Below are positions 10,818 through 20,200 of a stretch of 64,000 bases of DNA, in pieces. The first letter of the stretch is position 1. The number at the start of each line of letters is the position of its first letter. The notes below the pieces were generated by a model. That model worked only from the letters and a program-made list of their open reading frames with translations, did not search any database and was not told the DNA's origin. Origin of the DNA: Monoplex corrugatus (lineage: Eukaryota; Mollusca; Gastropoda; Littorinimorpha; Ranellidae). Made by a program: the position numbers and the translations under genes. Where the stretch lies: NCBI GenBank assembly GCA_030674185.1, contig CM060307.1, positions 71,756,699 to 71,820,698 on the forward strand, read 5' to 3'.

Positions 10818-11420
10818 AGATTCAAGATTCAAGATTCAAGATCACTTTAATGTCTCTTTAGAGAAATTCAGTACATGTTCAGCGTAAAATTCTGCAATAG
10901 ACAAACAATTACATAACTCCCGCTCTCTCACACTCCTTTAGTCACTCACACTCCAATCTTGTTCAGATACTCAACTGACCTATTTACAAAAGACATTCTT
11001 GCTCTGTTGGTGGAACATTTCAGAGTTCTGTACCTTTTTGATGATGGCAAGAGCTCATAATGCTTAGCTAGCACGTGAGTGGATTCACCTAAGATCATTC
11101 TCGCCTTGCTCACAATACGACACTCATATAGTTCATTAATGCTCCTCTGTTGTACTCCCACTACTTTGCCACTCACCTTCACCACCCTGTCCAACACTCT
11201 CTTATTCTTCACACTCAGACCAGCAAACCAGCACAAAAATCCAAAAGTTAAGACAGATTCAATAAAACAACAATAGAAATTACCAAGAATGGACTCATTC
11301 ATACGCAGAGACCTAAGTTTTTGAAGACAGAAAAGGCGTGACTGACATTTTTTGTGTATTATTTGCGTGTTTGTATCACGTTGTAACCTCCGTCGTACAC
11401 CCCCTCGGTGGCCAGGCCGT
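10818..11420 (-). pseudogene. L2/CR1-like LINE, C-terminal reverse transcriptase fragment with 3' tail
   Basis: On the minus strand the frame 11302-10946 reads IESVLTFGFLCWFAG, VLDRVVKVSGKVVG, then ...HVLAKHYELLPSSKRY and SFVNRSVEYLN. This is the conserved C-terminal tail of L2/CR1-like (fish Rex/Babar-like) LINE reverse transcriptases. It extends upstream through CLQKLRSL near 11330. The 3' end is an ATTCAAG-type short tandem repeat at 10818-10843, a microsatellite tail. It is heavily 5'-truncated, with no catalytic domain, and inserted between the 39-bp array and the second exon-like copy. Confidence 0.8.
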
Positions 11421-11438
11421 CTGCGTTTCTTCCTGCAG

Positions 11439-11666
11439 CTGTCACTGTCGGTGACAACTCATAATTGCTGTCAACTTGCCAGTCCTTGGAACCTAGAGCA
11501 CTAGATGGTCAAGCTTCAGAGGCAGAAGATGATGACAGCAGTGGTTAGATAGAGTGTCAGACACATGTTACACCGACAACAGGACATTACCTCAGGCTTC
11601 CCATCTAGCTTCAGACTGACAGCTTCATTTGTCTGTGACAATCACCAGTACAAGTGAACAGAGAAA
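11439..11666 (+). other. Exon-like segment, copy 2
   Basis: Direct diverged copy of 6289-6509 sharing CAAGCTTCAGAGGCAG, CTCAGGCTTCC and CTAGCTTCAGACT. Similarity extends downstream to about 11800. The acceptor position reads CTTCCTGCAG. The donor used by copy 1 is not conserved (CAGAGAAAG), but GAAA|GTATGT at 11667 could substitute. No long open frame. Confidence 0.35.
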
Positions 11667-12064
11667 GTATGTACAATCCTTTGTTGAATGAAGTCATGTT
11701 GTTTATACCAAGTAATGCTATACATAGAACAGTCATTTGGTTCTAAGAGTGTAATGCCCAGACCACCATTCATGGTCATGTAGGGTAATGTGTGTGTGTA
11801 TGTGTGTGCGCGCTGTGTTGTCTTTTTTTTTCCCCAGATATTTGCAGTTTTATTCTTTTGGATGTTACATATTGAATGTCTGTTAAGAGACGAAATGTTC
11901 CATCAGGATATCTGGTCTGCACATTAACTTTATTAAGCTTTGATGTACGGTGCCCAAATGTTTGCATGCCATACACCATGGTATTGAATTCACCCATGCT
12001 TCTCAAGGAGGAACCATTGCACACAGTACACTCAGAGTGGTTATTCACCCAAGAGTGCATATGT

Positions 12065-12345
12065 CATGGCTGAAAATTTACCAACAACTTTGACATCATG
12101 AATCTTGCATAGCATAATGCATGGGTGAAAATTTAACCACGACTTTGACATCATGAATCTTGCATGGTATACTGAGAGAATGAAAATTCACCCATGCAGT
12201 GTATGTACTAATTCATTGTTGTCCTTCCTTGTACTTCGTGTTTGAAAAGTCAGGTACAATTAGACTTGAGATTTTCTGATGTTGTGCATTATTAGTCAGA
12301 TACAATTAGACTTAAGATTTTCTGATGTTGTGCATTGTAATAGAC
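12065..12345. repeat. Two short tandem duplications
   Basis: 12067-12190 holds two diverged copies of a roughly 58-bp unit containing TTTGACATCATGAATCTTGC. 12253-12340 holds two copies of a 45-50-bp unit containing ACAATTAGACTT.AGATTTTCTGATG. They look like local slippage or unequal-exchange duplications. Confidence 0.8.
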
Positions 12346-12439
12346 TCTTTACCAGTGCTTACAGCTCAGATGAAACATAAGCCTAATCAGAACTGGCCAC
12401 ACTCTCACGATGTTTCTTGCTGAGTTGTGGCTTGGCCTC

Positions 12440-12950
12440 TGACTTCAGGGAATCAAGCCTGATGACTGCAGGGAAAGATGTGCTGGCTGCTTGGAAAGGC
12501 GGCAAACTCGGGATCTAGTTAGGGCGTGTCAGGCCTTGCTGAACAGCAAAATGGGCTGTGTCTGGAGCATCATGCTTGGCCACTTTTGCGTGCCATTCAA
12601 AAAAACTCTGTGCTTGAAATAAGGCAGCATTGGGAACTTCGGACTGCTAACTGTGGAGACTGTTGTAAGAGGAAAGGTGCTGACAGCTATGCAAACTGGT
12701 GGCAGGGCAGGCTGCCTGAAAGGGAGATGAAGACCAGAGTGGGGCGAGAGTGGGGTCTTCCATTCTCTCTTGATCCGGAGGCTGGGCTGGACCTGGTTGG
12801 TGTGTGTTGTGTGGCTATGTCTTGGGGTTTGTCATCTCCCCACGTTGCCATTCGGTTTGTAAACAAGGTATCTGATGACTGGGTCTGTAGGGTCATGCGG
12901 AGCATGGATAGCCTCCCTTTGCTTGGTGAAATGGCTGTCGAGTGACATCG
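12440..12950 (+). other. Locally GC-richer patch with an open frame, unidentified
   Basis: Composition rises clearly above the T-rich neighbours. A frame without stops covers about 12526-12945 but begins without an ATG. A second frame at about 12470-12620 reads ERCAGCLERRQTRDLV. Neither was recognised as a family. This may be a degraded exon or an old transposon piece. Confidence 0.25.
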
Positions 12951-13117
12951 GGAGCTTGAGAGGTGATTGTCCTAAGGGTGGCGACACAACCCAAGCAGAA
13001 AGATGCATTGTGTTTACCACCATTTTGGGTTTACTGTTTACTAGTATTGTTTTCATTGCACAGAGAATTTTTAATGGTCGTTGGTTTGATTGCACAGAGC
13101 CCAGGATTTTTCACAAA

Positions 13118-13200
13118 CATTGCTTTTCAAACTGTTCTTTTTCATTGTCTATCAAACAGTTCTTTTTCATTGTTTATCAAACAGTTCTTTTTCTCTTTTT
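13118..13200 (+). repeat. Three-copy repeat of a roughly 30-bp unit
   Basis: CAAACTGTTCTTTTTCATTG and CAAACAGTTCTTTTTCATTG-like units follow one another three times. Confidence 0.8.
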
Positions 13201-13837
13201 GTTGTTTTGTTTTATTTACTGTGTACTGTAAGCTTATGTGATAATTCTGTGCTGATTTCCGTATATCTGGTACTGAATTATGGACAGGGATGTGGGTTAC
13301 AAACTTGAAAACATGCACCAGTATCATTGTGGTGTGTTTTATGTGGCTGAAATATTACTGCATATAGAATTGTTTACAGAATCTGAGAAGTATTGGTGTG
13401 CTTTTATTCATTGCAGTCTTTTTAAGGAGAATGCTTTTTTTCCCTCTGTGTGTGTGTATGTGTGCGTGCATGCATGCGCGCATGCATGTTTATCAAACAG
13501 TGGTATGCAATGGATTGTATGAAAGTGCGGTATGTAATATGGCCATAACACGAACAGAAACAAGAAACTTGCTTGTCTTACACTATTGTCAGCATCCAGA
13601 AATTGAACTGACATACGTGTTTGAAAGTGTTGTCCTGTTGCTTTAGGAAGGGTGGAGGACATGTCTTTAAGGTGGTAGGAGTATGAGGAAGAAGTTTGGT
13701 GTTGTATTAGTATTCATGTTTGTTGTAGAATTTAGTGCTTCATCTTTGTGTGTTTTTGTATTATGCGTTTTCTGTTTTTGTCATAATGAATTTACAATGT
13801 GAAAGTAGGGCTGCACTCCCCTGGAGAGTTCAGTGCC

Positions 13838-13894
<57 letters not shown>
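13838..13894. repeat. (TG)n microsatellite
   Basis: Pure TG dinucleotide tract of about 56 bp. Confidence 0.97.
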
Positions 13895-13896
<2 letters not shown>

Positions 13897-14084
13897 CTTT
13901 TTATATATCATTTGTGTATAGTTCTATTTATGAATGAAAGAGTATTTTGCTACATAATTTTGCCTAGGACAACTCCTTGGCTGATGCGGGATCTTAATGT
14001 TTGCTGAGTGCATGCTACTCATGGGATCTCAAATTATTGTCTCTTCCAAAAAAAGCTAAGACCTAGGCTATTCTGTAAAATCTG

Positions 14085-14200
14085 TAAATCTGGTGGAGGA
14101 GGGATGGGGAAGAAAATTCCCTGTCCTATCTGTGATTCAAACCTGGGTTTCTCACATCTTAGGTGGGTGACTGAACCACTAGGCCACACTCTCCAGTGTG
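14085..14200 (-). mobile_element. tRNA-derived SINE head
   Basis: On the minus strand the DNA reads GTGGCCTAGTGGTTCAGTC (A-box-like TGGCCTAGTGG) and then CCCAGGTTTGAATC (B-box-like GGTTYGAAT), followed by AGGGAATTTTCTTCCCC. The box spacing fits a tRNA-type RNA polymerase III promoter. No acceptor-stem pairing or CCA context supports an intact tRNA, so a SINE fragment is the better call. Confidence 0.7.
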
Positions 14201-14301
14201 TGTTGCAACAGAAGGGAATTAGTATTTGCTTTTCCTGTTGAATGTAATACTTTGTTGAGTGTAATGCTTGGTTCTTTTACCTGTGTGTTGATGTGTTGCA
14301 G

Positions 14302-14378
14302 TTGAGGAGCATGGGAGTTGTAGGACACATCAGTTGTTGTTGCCATAGAAATCCAGCACCTTTGTGACCTCCCGGCAG
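14302..14378 (+). other. Exon-like segment, duplicated (copy A)
   Basis: GTGTTGCAG precedes and GGCAG|GTGAGTTTTG follows a 77-bp segment. The segment plus about 180 bp downstream is repeated at 14962-15220. The two copies are not kept in the same reading frame (a single-base difference in CACCTTTGTG versus TACTTTGTG), arguing for a non-coding exon. Confidence 0.4.
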
Positions 14379-14713
14379 GTGAGTTTTGTGATGTATAGGT
14401 ATGAGCTACAGTCTACTGTAAAGTAGCCTCCATATGAATCTGTGTGTTTTGGTGTGAATTTATATTTTCATTAGATTGTTTGTTATCCCTCTTTCTAACA
14501 GACAAGTGGAAGGGCAAATGCACATTGTGTGTTTGTACTTGTACAATGTGGGACACAAGCACTACACACTAGACTCCTTAAAGAACCTCTTCCAAGACAT
14601 CCTCTTGAAGCAATTTTCCAGTTTTTACAAGAGATCAGTAGATTTCACCTGATATAATTTTACATTTAAGTATGGTTTTTGTTGATTGCAATTTAGACTT
14701 GCAGGGTTAACCG

Positions 14714-14945
14714 TGAGCATGGTTTTTTAACTGTTGTCTTTCGTCTTAACCTGGTGGTTGTTTTTGACATAATGTTAGCCCTGATATGGCTCTAGTAGTT
14801 GGCTGGGCTATAAGTGATATGAGCTTGAACTTGGGTGAACATGGTTCTTAACTGTTGTCTTTTATCTTAATGTGGTTGTTGTTTTTGACGTGGTGTTAGC
14901 CCAGATATGGCTCCAGTAGTTGGCTGGGCTGTAAGCAATATAAAG
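14714..14945 (+). repeat. Tandem duplication of about 120 bp
   Basis: Two diverged copies share TTAACTGTTGTCTTT, GGTTGTTTTTGAC and GTAGTTGGCTGGGCT. The ...GATATGGC....TAGTTGGCTGGGCTATAAG end also resembles 39520-39555, so a dispersed repeat is involved. Confidence 0.8.
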
Positions 14946-14982
14946 TGAATATGAACTGAACCTGTGTGTTGGTGTGTTGCAG

Positions 14983-15058
14983 TAGAGGAGCGTGGGAGTT
15001 GTGGAACACATCAGTTACTGTTGCCATAGAAACCCAGTACTTTGTGATCTCACAGCAG
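14983..15058 (+). other. Exon-like segment, duplicated (copy B)
   Basis: Copy of 14302-14378 with GTGTTGCAG before and CAGCAG|GTGAGTTTTG after. Both splice-like borders are conserved while the interior differs at many positions. Confidence 0.4.
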
Positions 15059-15245
15059 GTGAGTTTTGTAATGTATAGTATGAGTACAGTCCACTGTAAA
15101 ATGTTCTCCATCTGAATTTGTGTGTTTTTGTATTAATTCATATTTTCATCAGATTGTTTGTTATCCCTCTTTCTAACAACCAAATGGAAGAGCAAATGTA
15201 CATTGTGTGTTTGCGTGTTGTTGGTACTGGTAACATTACATGATA

Positions 15246-15545
15246 TGAAAAATAACTTGGGGTCTGGTTGGCACAGAGGTAGTGCACTTATCTTCCAAAC
15301 TAACTGTACGAGCTTCCACGAGTGTGATTTTTGCTTGGGTAAAACATTGTATATGCAGCTACCGTCTACTCTGCTGTGAGTGGGTATGCCTACCTGACTT
15401 TCATGAAAGTTTGGGAAAGTAAAGCAGTGAGAGAGAGATGGGCACCACTCTCATAATGCTGGAGAAAAGTTCAGCTCTCTACCATCCCATTCCCCTGTGA
15501 ACTGGGGGTTATGAGACAACTTTTACCTTTACCTATCTTGCATTC
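15246..15545 (+). mobile_element. SINE-like repeat
   Basis: It begins GGTCTGGTTGGCACAGAGGT, resembling a degenerate tRNA A-box region. It continues through GTATGCCTACCTGAC, AAAGCAGTGAGAGAGAGATG and CTCTCTACCATCCCATTCCC to CAACTTTTACCTTTACC. The layout of a tRNA-like head, conserved body and simple pyrimidine/A end fits an old SINE. Boundaries are approximate. Confidence 0.55.
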
Positions 15546-15579
15546 CTAAAAATAATCTTATTGTTAAAGATGTGTGTTG

Positions 15580-15665
15580 ATGGCTGATACAGTCAAGCGG
15601 TCAGTACTCGGATCTTCTAGTCGGAAGGTCTGGGTTTGAACCTGCTCAGGAATCACCTAGCAAAT
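15580..15665 (+). mobile_element. tRNA-derived SINE head
   Basis: GATGGCTGATACAGTCAAGC and then GGTCTGGGTTTGAACCTGC give A- and B-box-like motifs (GGTTTGAACC) at tRNA-like spacing. The segment is cut off near the RTE LINE fragment that follows. Confidence 0.6.
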
Positions 15666-15724
15666 AAAATGGTTTGGACATGTCACAAGGATGCCCCCTA
15701 ACCAACCAGCCAAGCGCACATACT

Positions 15725-16648
15725 CATCATCATCATCAAGTGCCTTGCCACATGGCGTTCGCAATCATGGCCCTCCGTATGCATCTGTCCCTTGTTGCCG
15801 CAAGCATGTCTTCCACCCTCTCTGTCCTCAGCCACTCTGCAAGTCCGTCCAATATTTTTTTCTCTGGGTCTACCTGGTGCTCTCTTTCCCTCCAGCTTTC
15901 CTGTTGTGACAGGTGCTCCTATTCTCCTTTCCTCATAAAATGGCCTATAAATGTTGCCTGTCTTTTCCTAATCTTCCTTATGAATGATCTTCTTGTGTCT
16001 GCCTCCATCAAGACTGTCTCCTTTGTTTTCTTTGCTGTCCATGGAACTCTCAACATTCTTCTTAGAAACCACATCTCGGCTGCCTCAATCTTGTTCTGGC
16101 TTTGCATGTTGACTGTCCACGCCTCACAACCGTATAACATTATTGGCTCTATATAACATTCAAGAACTCTTCCTGATGTTAATTGATAGGCGTTTGTTGG
16201 TAAGAATGCTTTTCATCTTTTTGAATGCTGTTTTGGCTTGGCCGTTTTTTCTGGCTATTTCTGATGTGCGTCTGCCATCTGGTGAAATGATCGTTCCCAC
16301 ATATTTAAACTTATCAACCTGTCTCAAGGTTGTGCTGTTTGCTGTTATTTTGCATGAGGGGATTTCATGTTTTTTACTGATTACATGACTTCAGTCTTCC
16401 TGCTGTTTAGTTCCAACCCCTTTCCATTGCTTTCTATTTCTGTTATATTCACAAGGTTTTGTAGGTCCCTTTCTATTTCTGCAATTAGCGTGGTGTCATC
16501 TGCATATCGATCGTTATCATTTTTTCTCCAACCTTTAATCCAGGGTATTCCTCCAGGTTTTTTCATGATGTTTTCGTAGTAAAGTGAAAACAGATCTGGT
16601 GACAAGACACAAGCTTGTCTGATTCCTCTTTTGATATTTTGGAAAGAG
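15725..16648 (-). pseudogene. RTE-type LINE, 5'-truncated 3' fragment
   Basis: Minus-strand frames read LSPDLFSLYYENIM, RYADDTTLIAE (the YADD catalytic motif), GKGLELNSRKTEVM, then YGCEAWTVN, EMWFLRRMLRVPWTAKK and ATFIGHFMRKGE. These are the reverse transcriptase palm and the C-terminal tail of RTE/BovB-type elements. Several frames are needed, so it is dead. The 3' end is an ATG-type repeat (15725-15738). CATACT at 15719-15724 and 16649-16654 may be a short target duplication. It is closely related to the copies at 21853-25243 and 62793-64000. Confidence 0.88.
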
Positions 16649-16649
16649 C

Positions 16650-17650
16650 ATACTACTCCAGATAATCTGTCACCACAGCCAGGGAGACCAAGACTATGCT
16701 AGAGCAACATGGTGGCAGAAACATTGGGCATATAGGCCTACATGTCGCTTATCAAAACCTTCCACCACACCACAGACAGATGCCCGTATCTCCCCACAAC
16801 ACCTCAGAGTATAGGCGGAAAGAAAAAGTAAAAAACAGATAAATAGAAAAAGTAAGATCATCCACCTCAGATCATCACTACAGCATGAGAAAAGGTGCTC
16901 GCTCTCGCATGGGGATCTTCAACATCACCACAGCCATGACAGACGGGCTTGCTGTCCTGAGAGCACTTCAACCAGGGCAGTTCCTACGGGCTGAGGCAGA
17001 TCATGATGGAGTATGCATGGCTGCCGTTCTCCTACAGAGCATCTCAGCAGCGTGAGCAAATCTAGTCCCTTGCAAGACTAGAGGTCAGGCCTTTTGGATG
17101 CAAGATTTCCAAAAATTTAGACTCCCTAGCACAATTGAGCACTGTGCTCTGTTGCTCTACATTGGTTGGCAGGGACGTTCTTTTCGCTGCTTCTCACATA
17201 CTTAAGGAAAACCACAGCACTCTGTGCATAGCATCAAAGCAACAGGGCTTGTTTTGTTTTTTTAATTTTCTCAGCCTGCCATGAGGCATAGAGTGGACAC
17301 CTGACAAGACACCTTGGCTCTAGGCCCTGCCCACCAGTGGAACTTGTCTTTTGTTCAGAAGAGACCACAATCACAGACTTGGCAAGATCAGCCAAGGCAT
17401 ACAGCACCCAAGAAGGGCACAGACTAATGTTGGAGGCACAGGGTTCATTTCCAATGCTCAAGAGGCTATGCTGCCAGCCTTGCAGCAAAAACAGTTCACT
17501 TTGTACACGGTCAAGCAAACAAATGTTGCCCGTAATGATGTACGCTCGACCATCAGATCCAGCCACCCCCATCGAATCAGTGGGAAACCTCTCCGATCAG
17601 TTTGCTTGATGGAGAGACCAAGTTACAAGTGACCAGATCATGCCTTTGAA
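16650..17650. other. Unassigned stretch, possibly degraded retroelement
   Basis: Composition is more GC-rich and purine-pyrimidine balanced than the flanks, with short frames such as 17337-17632 on the plus strand. It lies directly upstream of a DIRS-like reverse transcriptase remnant, so it may be the 5' part of the same element. No domain was recognised. Confidence 0.3.
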
Positions 17651-17699
17651 GGGTGAAGGGCATCAGACCACCTCTTCTACCTCTTCTACCCCTCCCCCC

Positions 17700-17990
17700 C
17701 CCCCAACACACACAAATACTCCATCAAAGAACAGGAGGAGACCAACGAAGTAGAGATGCAGACCTTGCTTTAAAAGAAAGCCATAAAGGAACTCCCAGCA
17801 GTGTTGGGACCAGGGTTTTATGTCCGCCTATTGATCATCCCCAAAGCATCTGGAGGGTTGTGTCCTGTTTTGGTACTTTCACCCCTAAATAAGTCCTTAG
17901 TGCCAAAATCAGTCAAAGTTTTGATCTATGCAAATATGCAAAACGATGTAGACTACAGCAATCTGTGTGCTATGCAGATTTTCTGATGTA
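17700..17990 (+). pseudogene. DIRS-like reverse transcriptase fragment
   Basis: Across two frames and one stop the plus strand reads EVEMQTLL, KKAIKELP, GPGFYVRLLIIPKASGG and CPVLVLSPLNKSLVPKSVK. This follows the start of DIRS-type (tyrosine-recombinase retrotransposon) reverse transcriptases: GA(I).(E)..P..PGFYSRLF.VPK..GG.RPV.DLS.LN..L. The catalytic YxDD part is absent. Frameshifts and an internal stop show it is a remnant. LTR-type or Penelope-type RTs are less likely given the FYSRL-type motif. Confidence 0.55.
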
Positions 17991-17999
17991 TGATGTGCT

Positions 18000-18480
18000 G
18001 ATAGTTGTTATAAGGACCGCAAGATAAACACCGCTGAGCTTGCACGAAGAAGGGGTTCAAGAGAATCGATTTTCCTGCAGGCTCGCAGTGTTGTCATTGC
18101 GGTTCACTCGCCGAGTGTATACTGGGTGAGCGCAAGTGCTATGAATTCCTTTCTCCTCTGGTCTGGTCATGAATGGATGGGATGGAATAAAGAGAAACAC
18201 TGGCTCTGCCTTCCCAGGTCTTGCTTGTCAGGCTGGTTTACCATCTGCGCCCTTCTGCTCTTCTGTCTCCTGTCTTCATTCTTACCAACAATCCATCACA
18301 TGATGGATAAGTGTTGTCTTTAGACAAGTTCATATTTTCTTTATGTATTTTGTTTCCCTGTGGTTAAGCTTGTGTATGATGAACATAACTAGCTGTATAG
18401 GGCAACAAGGAATTGACTGAATCTATTAAAATACAGAGAACATTATTTTTAATACATAATTATTTTTTCATAGGTGAGAT
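18000..18480. other. Gene-free stretch
   Basis: No recognised gene or repeat. A short plus-strand open frame at about 18126-18323 is not supported by any motif. Confidence 0.4.
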
Positions 18481-18510
18481 CAAGATGGGACTCTGCGGCA
18501 GACAGGAACT

Positions 18511-18998
18511 CCCCATCATGAGAGAGTAGCAAGCAGTTGAGGCATGCAACAGGAATCCCCCATCATGAGAGAGTAGCAAGCAGTTGAGGCATGCAACAGG
18601 AAACCCCCCCCCCCCCCCCCCATCATGAGAGAGCAGCAAGCAGTTGAGGCATGCAACAGGAACCCCATCATGAAGAGTAGCAAGCAGCTGAGGCATGCAA
18701 CAGGACCCCCAACCCCCCATCATGAGAGAGCAGCAAGCAGTTGAGGCATGCAACAGGACCCCCCCCCCCCCCCCCATCATGAGAGAGTAGCAAGCAGTTG
18801 AGGCATGCAACAGGACACCCCATCATGAGAGAGCAGCAAGCAGTTGAGGCATGCAACAGGGAAAACCCATCATGAGAGAGCAGCAAGCAGTTGAGGCATG
18901 CAACAGGAAACTCCCGTCATGAGAGAGCAGCAAGCAGTTGAGGCATGCATCAGGAAACACCCGTCATGAGAAAGCAGCAAGCAGTTGAGGCATGCAGA
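18511..18998 (+). repeat. Minisatellite with variable poly-C spacers
   Basis: About nine copies share a conserved 42-bp core: CATCATGAGAGAG(C/T)AGCAA, then GCAGTTGAGGCATGCAACAG. Between cores lies a spacer of A and C that ranges from a few bases to about 18 consecutive C (18604-18621, 18759-18775). On the minus strand the spacers are poly-G and could form G-quadruplex-type structures. Confidence 0.93.
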
Positions 18999-19664
18999 GG
19001 ATCTCATGTCATTTCATTTTAAAAGTGCTATGCATTCTCTTGTTTCAGTTATGTTTATGGCTGCATTTTTTTGTATTCTTTTGTTTGTTCCTCCGCATCC
19101 CCCCACCCCCAATAAAATGACTTTTGCATGGCACATCAACATCATCACCATCACCAACACAAACAACATGATGTTATATAACAATATACGGTTGGACATC
19201 ATCATCACCATCAGCACCAACATGTTATGTAACAATGCATGGTAGGACAACACCTTCACCATCACCACCACCAACATAACAACATGTTATGTATGATGTT
19301 TTCTTTTAATTTAACATTTTTGTTAGCGACCACCACTTAGAACAACAAGAAAACTATGTTGTATTCCTCAAAGCTGACCCATGAAATCCAGCTGATGATC
19401 ATCAAGTTGGTGCACTAAAGTTCAACCAAACCTCTACAAATGATCTAATTGGTCATTTGAGGCTTAAATCTAAAGAGGTCAAATTGTTCTATAAAAGTAA
19501 CTCTGGACGTATGACACAATTTCAAGCAAAGTTGACATTCATCCTTTTCACTGGTGATCAAATTAATATGATCAAACTCATCTAAAATGGCGAAAATCAG
19601 AAATGCATGAAACAAGATAGATGCTTACACCTTTTACATGAAGTTTGAAATGGCAGATACAGCA

Positions 19665-20200
19665 TTCACAGACAGAAATGCAACAAACGAACTTGCTGAA
19701 AGGGCAATGCAACCATTTACACACAAACATGCTACAAATGGTTTCATTTAAAAAACCAAGTTGCCATTCACACACAAACATGCAACAAATGAACTTACAG
19801 GAAAAACCAAAGCTGCCATTCACATGCAAACATGCAATAAATGAACTTATTGGAAAAACCACAGCTGCCATTCACACACAAATATGCAATGAATGAACTT
19901 ACTGGAAAAACCAGAGCTGCCATTCACACACAAACATGCAACAAATGAACTTACTGGAAAAACCAAAGCTGCCATTCACACACAAACATGCAACAAATGA
20001 ACTTACTGGAAAAACCAAAGCTGCCATTCACACACAAACATGCAACAAATGAACTTACTGGAAAAACCAAAGCTGCCATTCACACACAAACATGCAACAA
20101 ATGAACTTATTGGAAGAACCAGAGCTCCCATTCACATACAAACATGCAACAAATGAACTTATTGGAAAAACCAGAGCTGCCATTCACACACAAACATGTG
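19665..20200 (+). repeat. 52-bp minisatellite
   Basis: About ten head-to-tail units of 52 bp read CCATTCACACACAAACATGC followed by AACAAATGAACTTACTGGAA and AAACCAAAGCTG. Units at 19915-20100 are nearly identical; the outer ones are diverged. Confidence 0.93.

Noticed and set aside
11776..12060. 94-codon minus-strand frame
   Set aside because: Overlaps local tandem duplications and a TG tract; no motif support.
12526..12945. 139-codon coding gene
   Set aside because: No ATG start, no recognised domain and no clear splice borders; kept only as an unidentified patch.
14110..14190. Intact tRNA gene on the minus strand
   Set aside because: A- and B-box-like motifs are present, but cloverleaf pairing is not evident and the body continues into SINE sequence.
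19665..20200. CRISPR-like array of regular repeats
   Set aside because: Units are contiguous 52-bp tandem repeats without unique spacers, in eukaryotic DNA.
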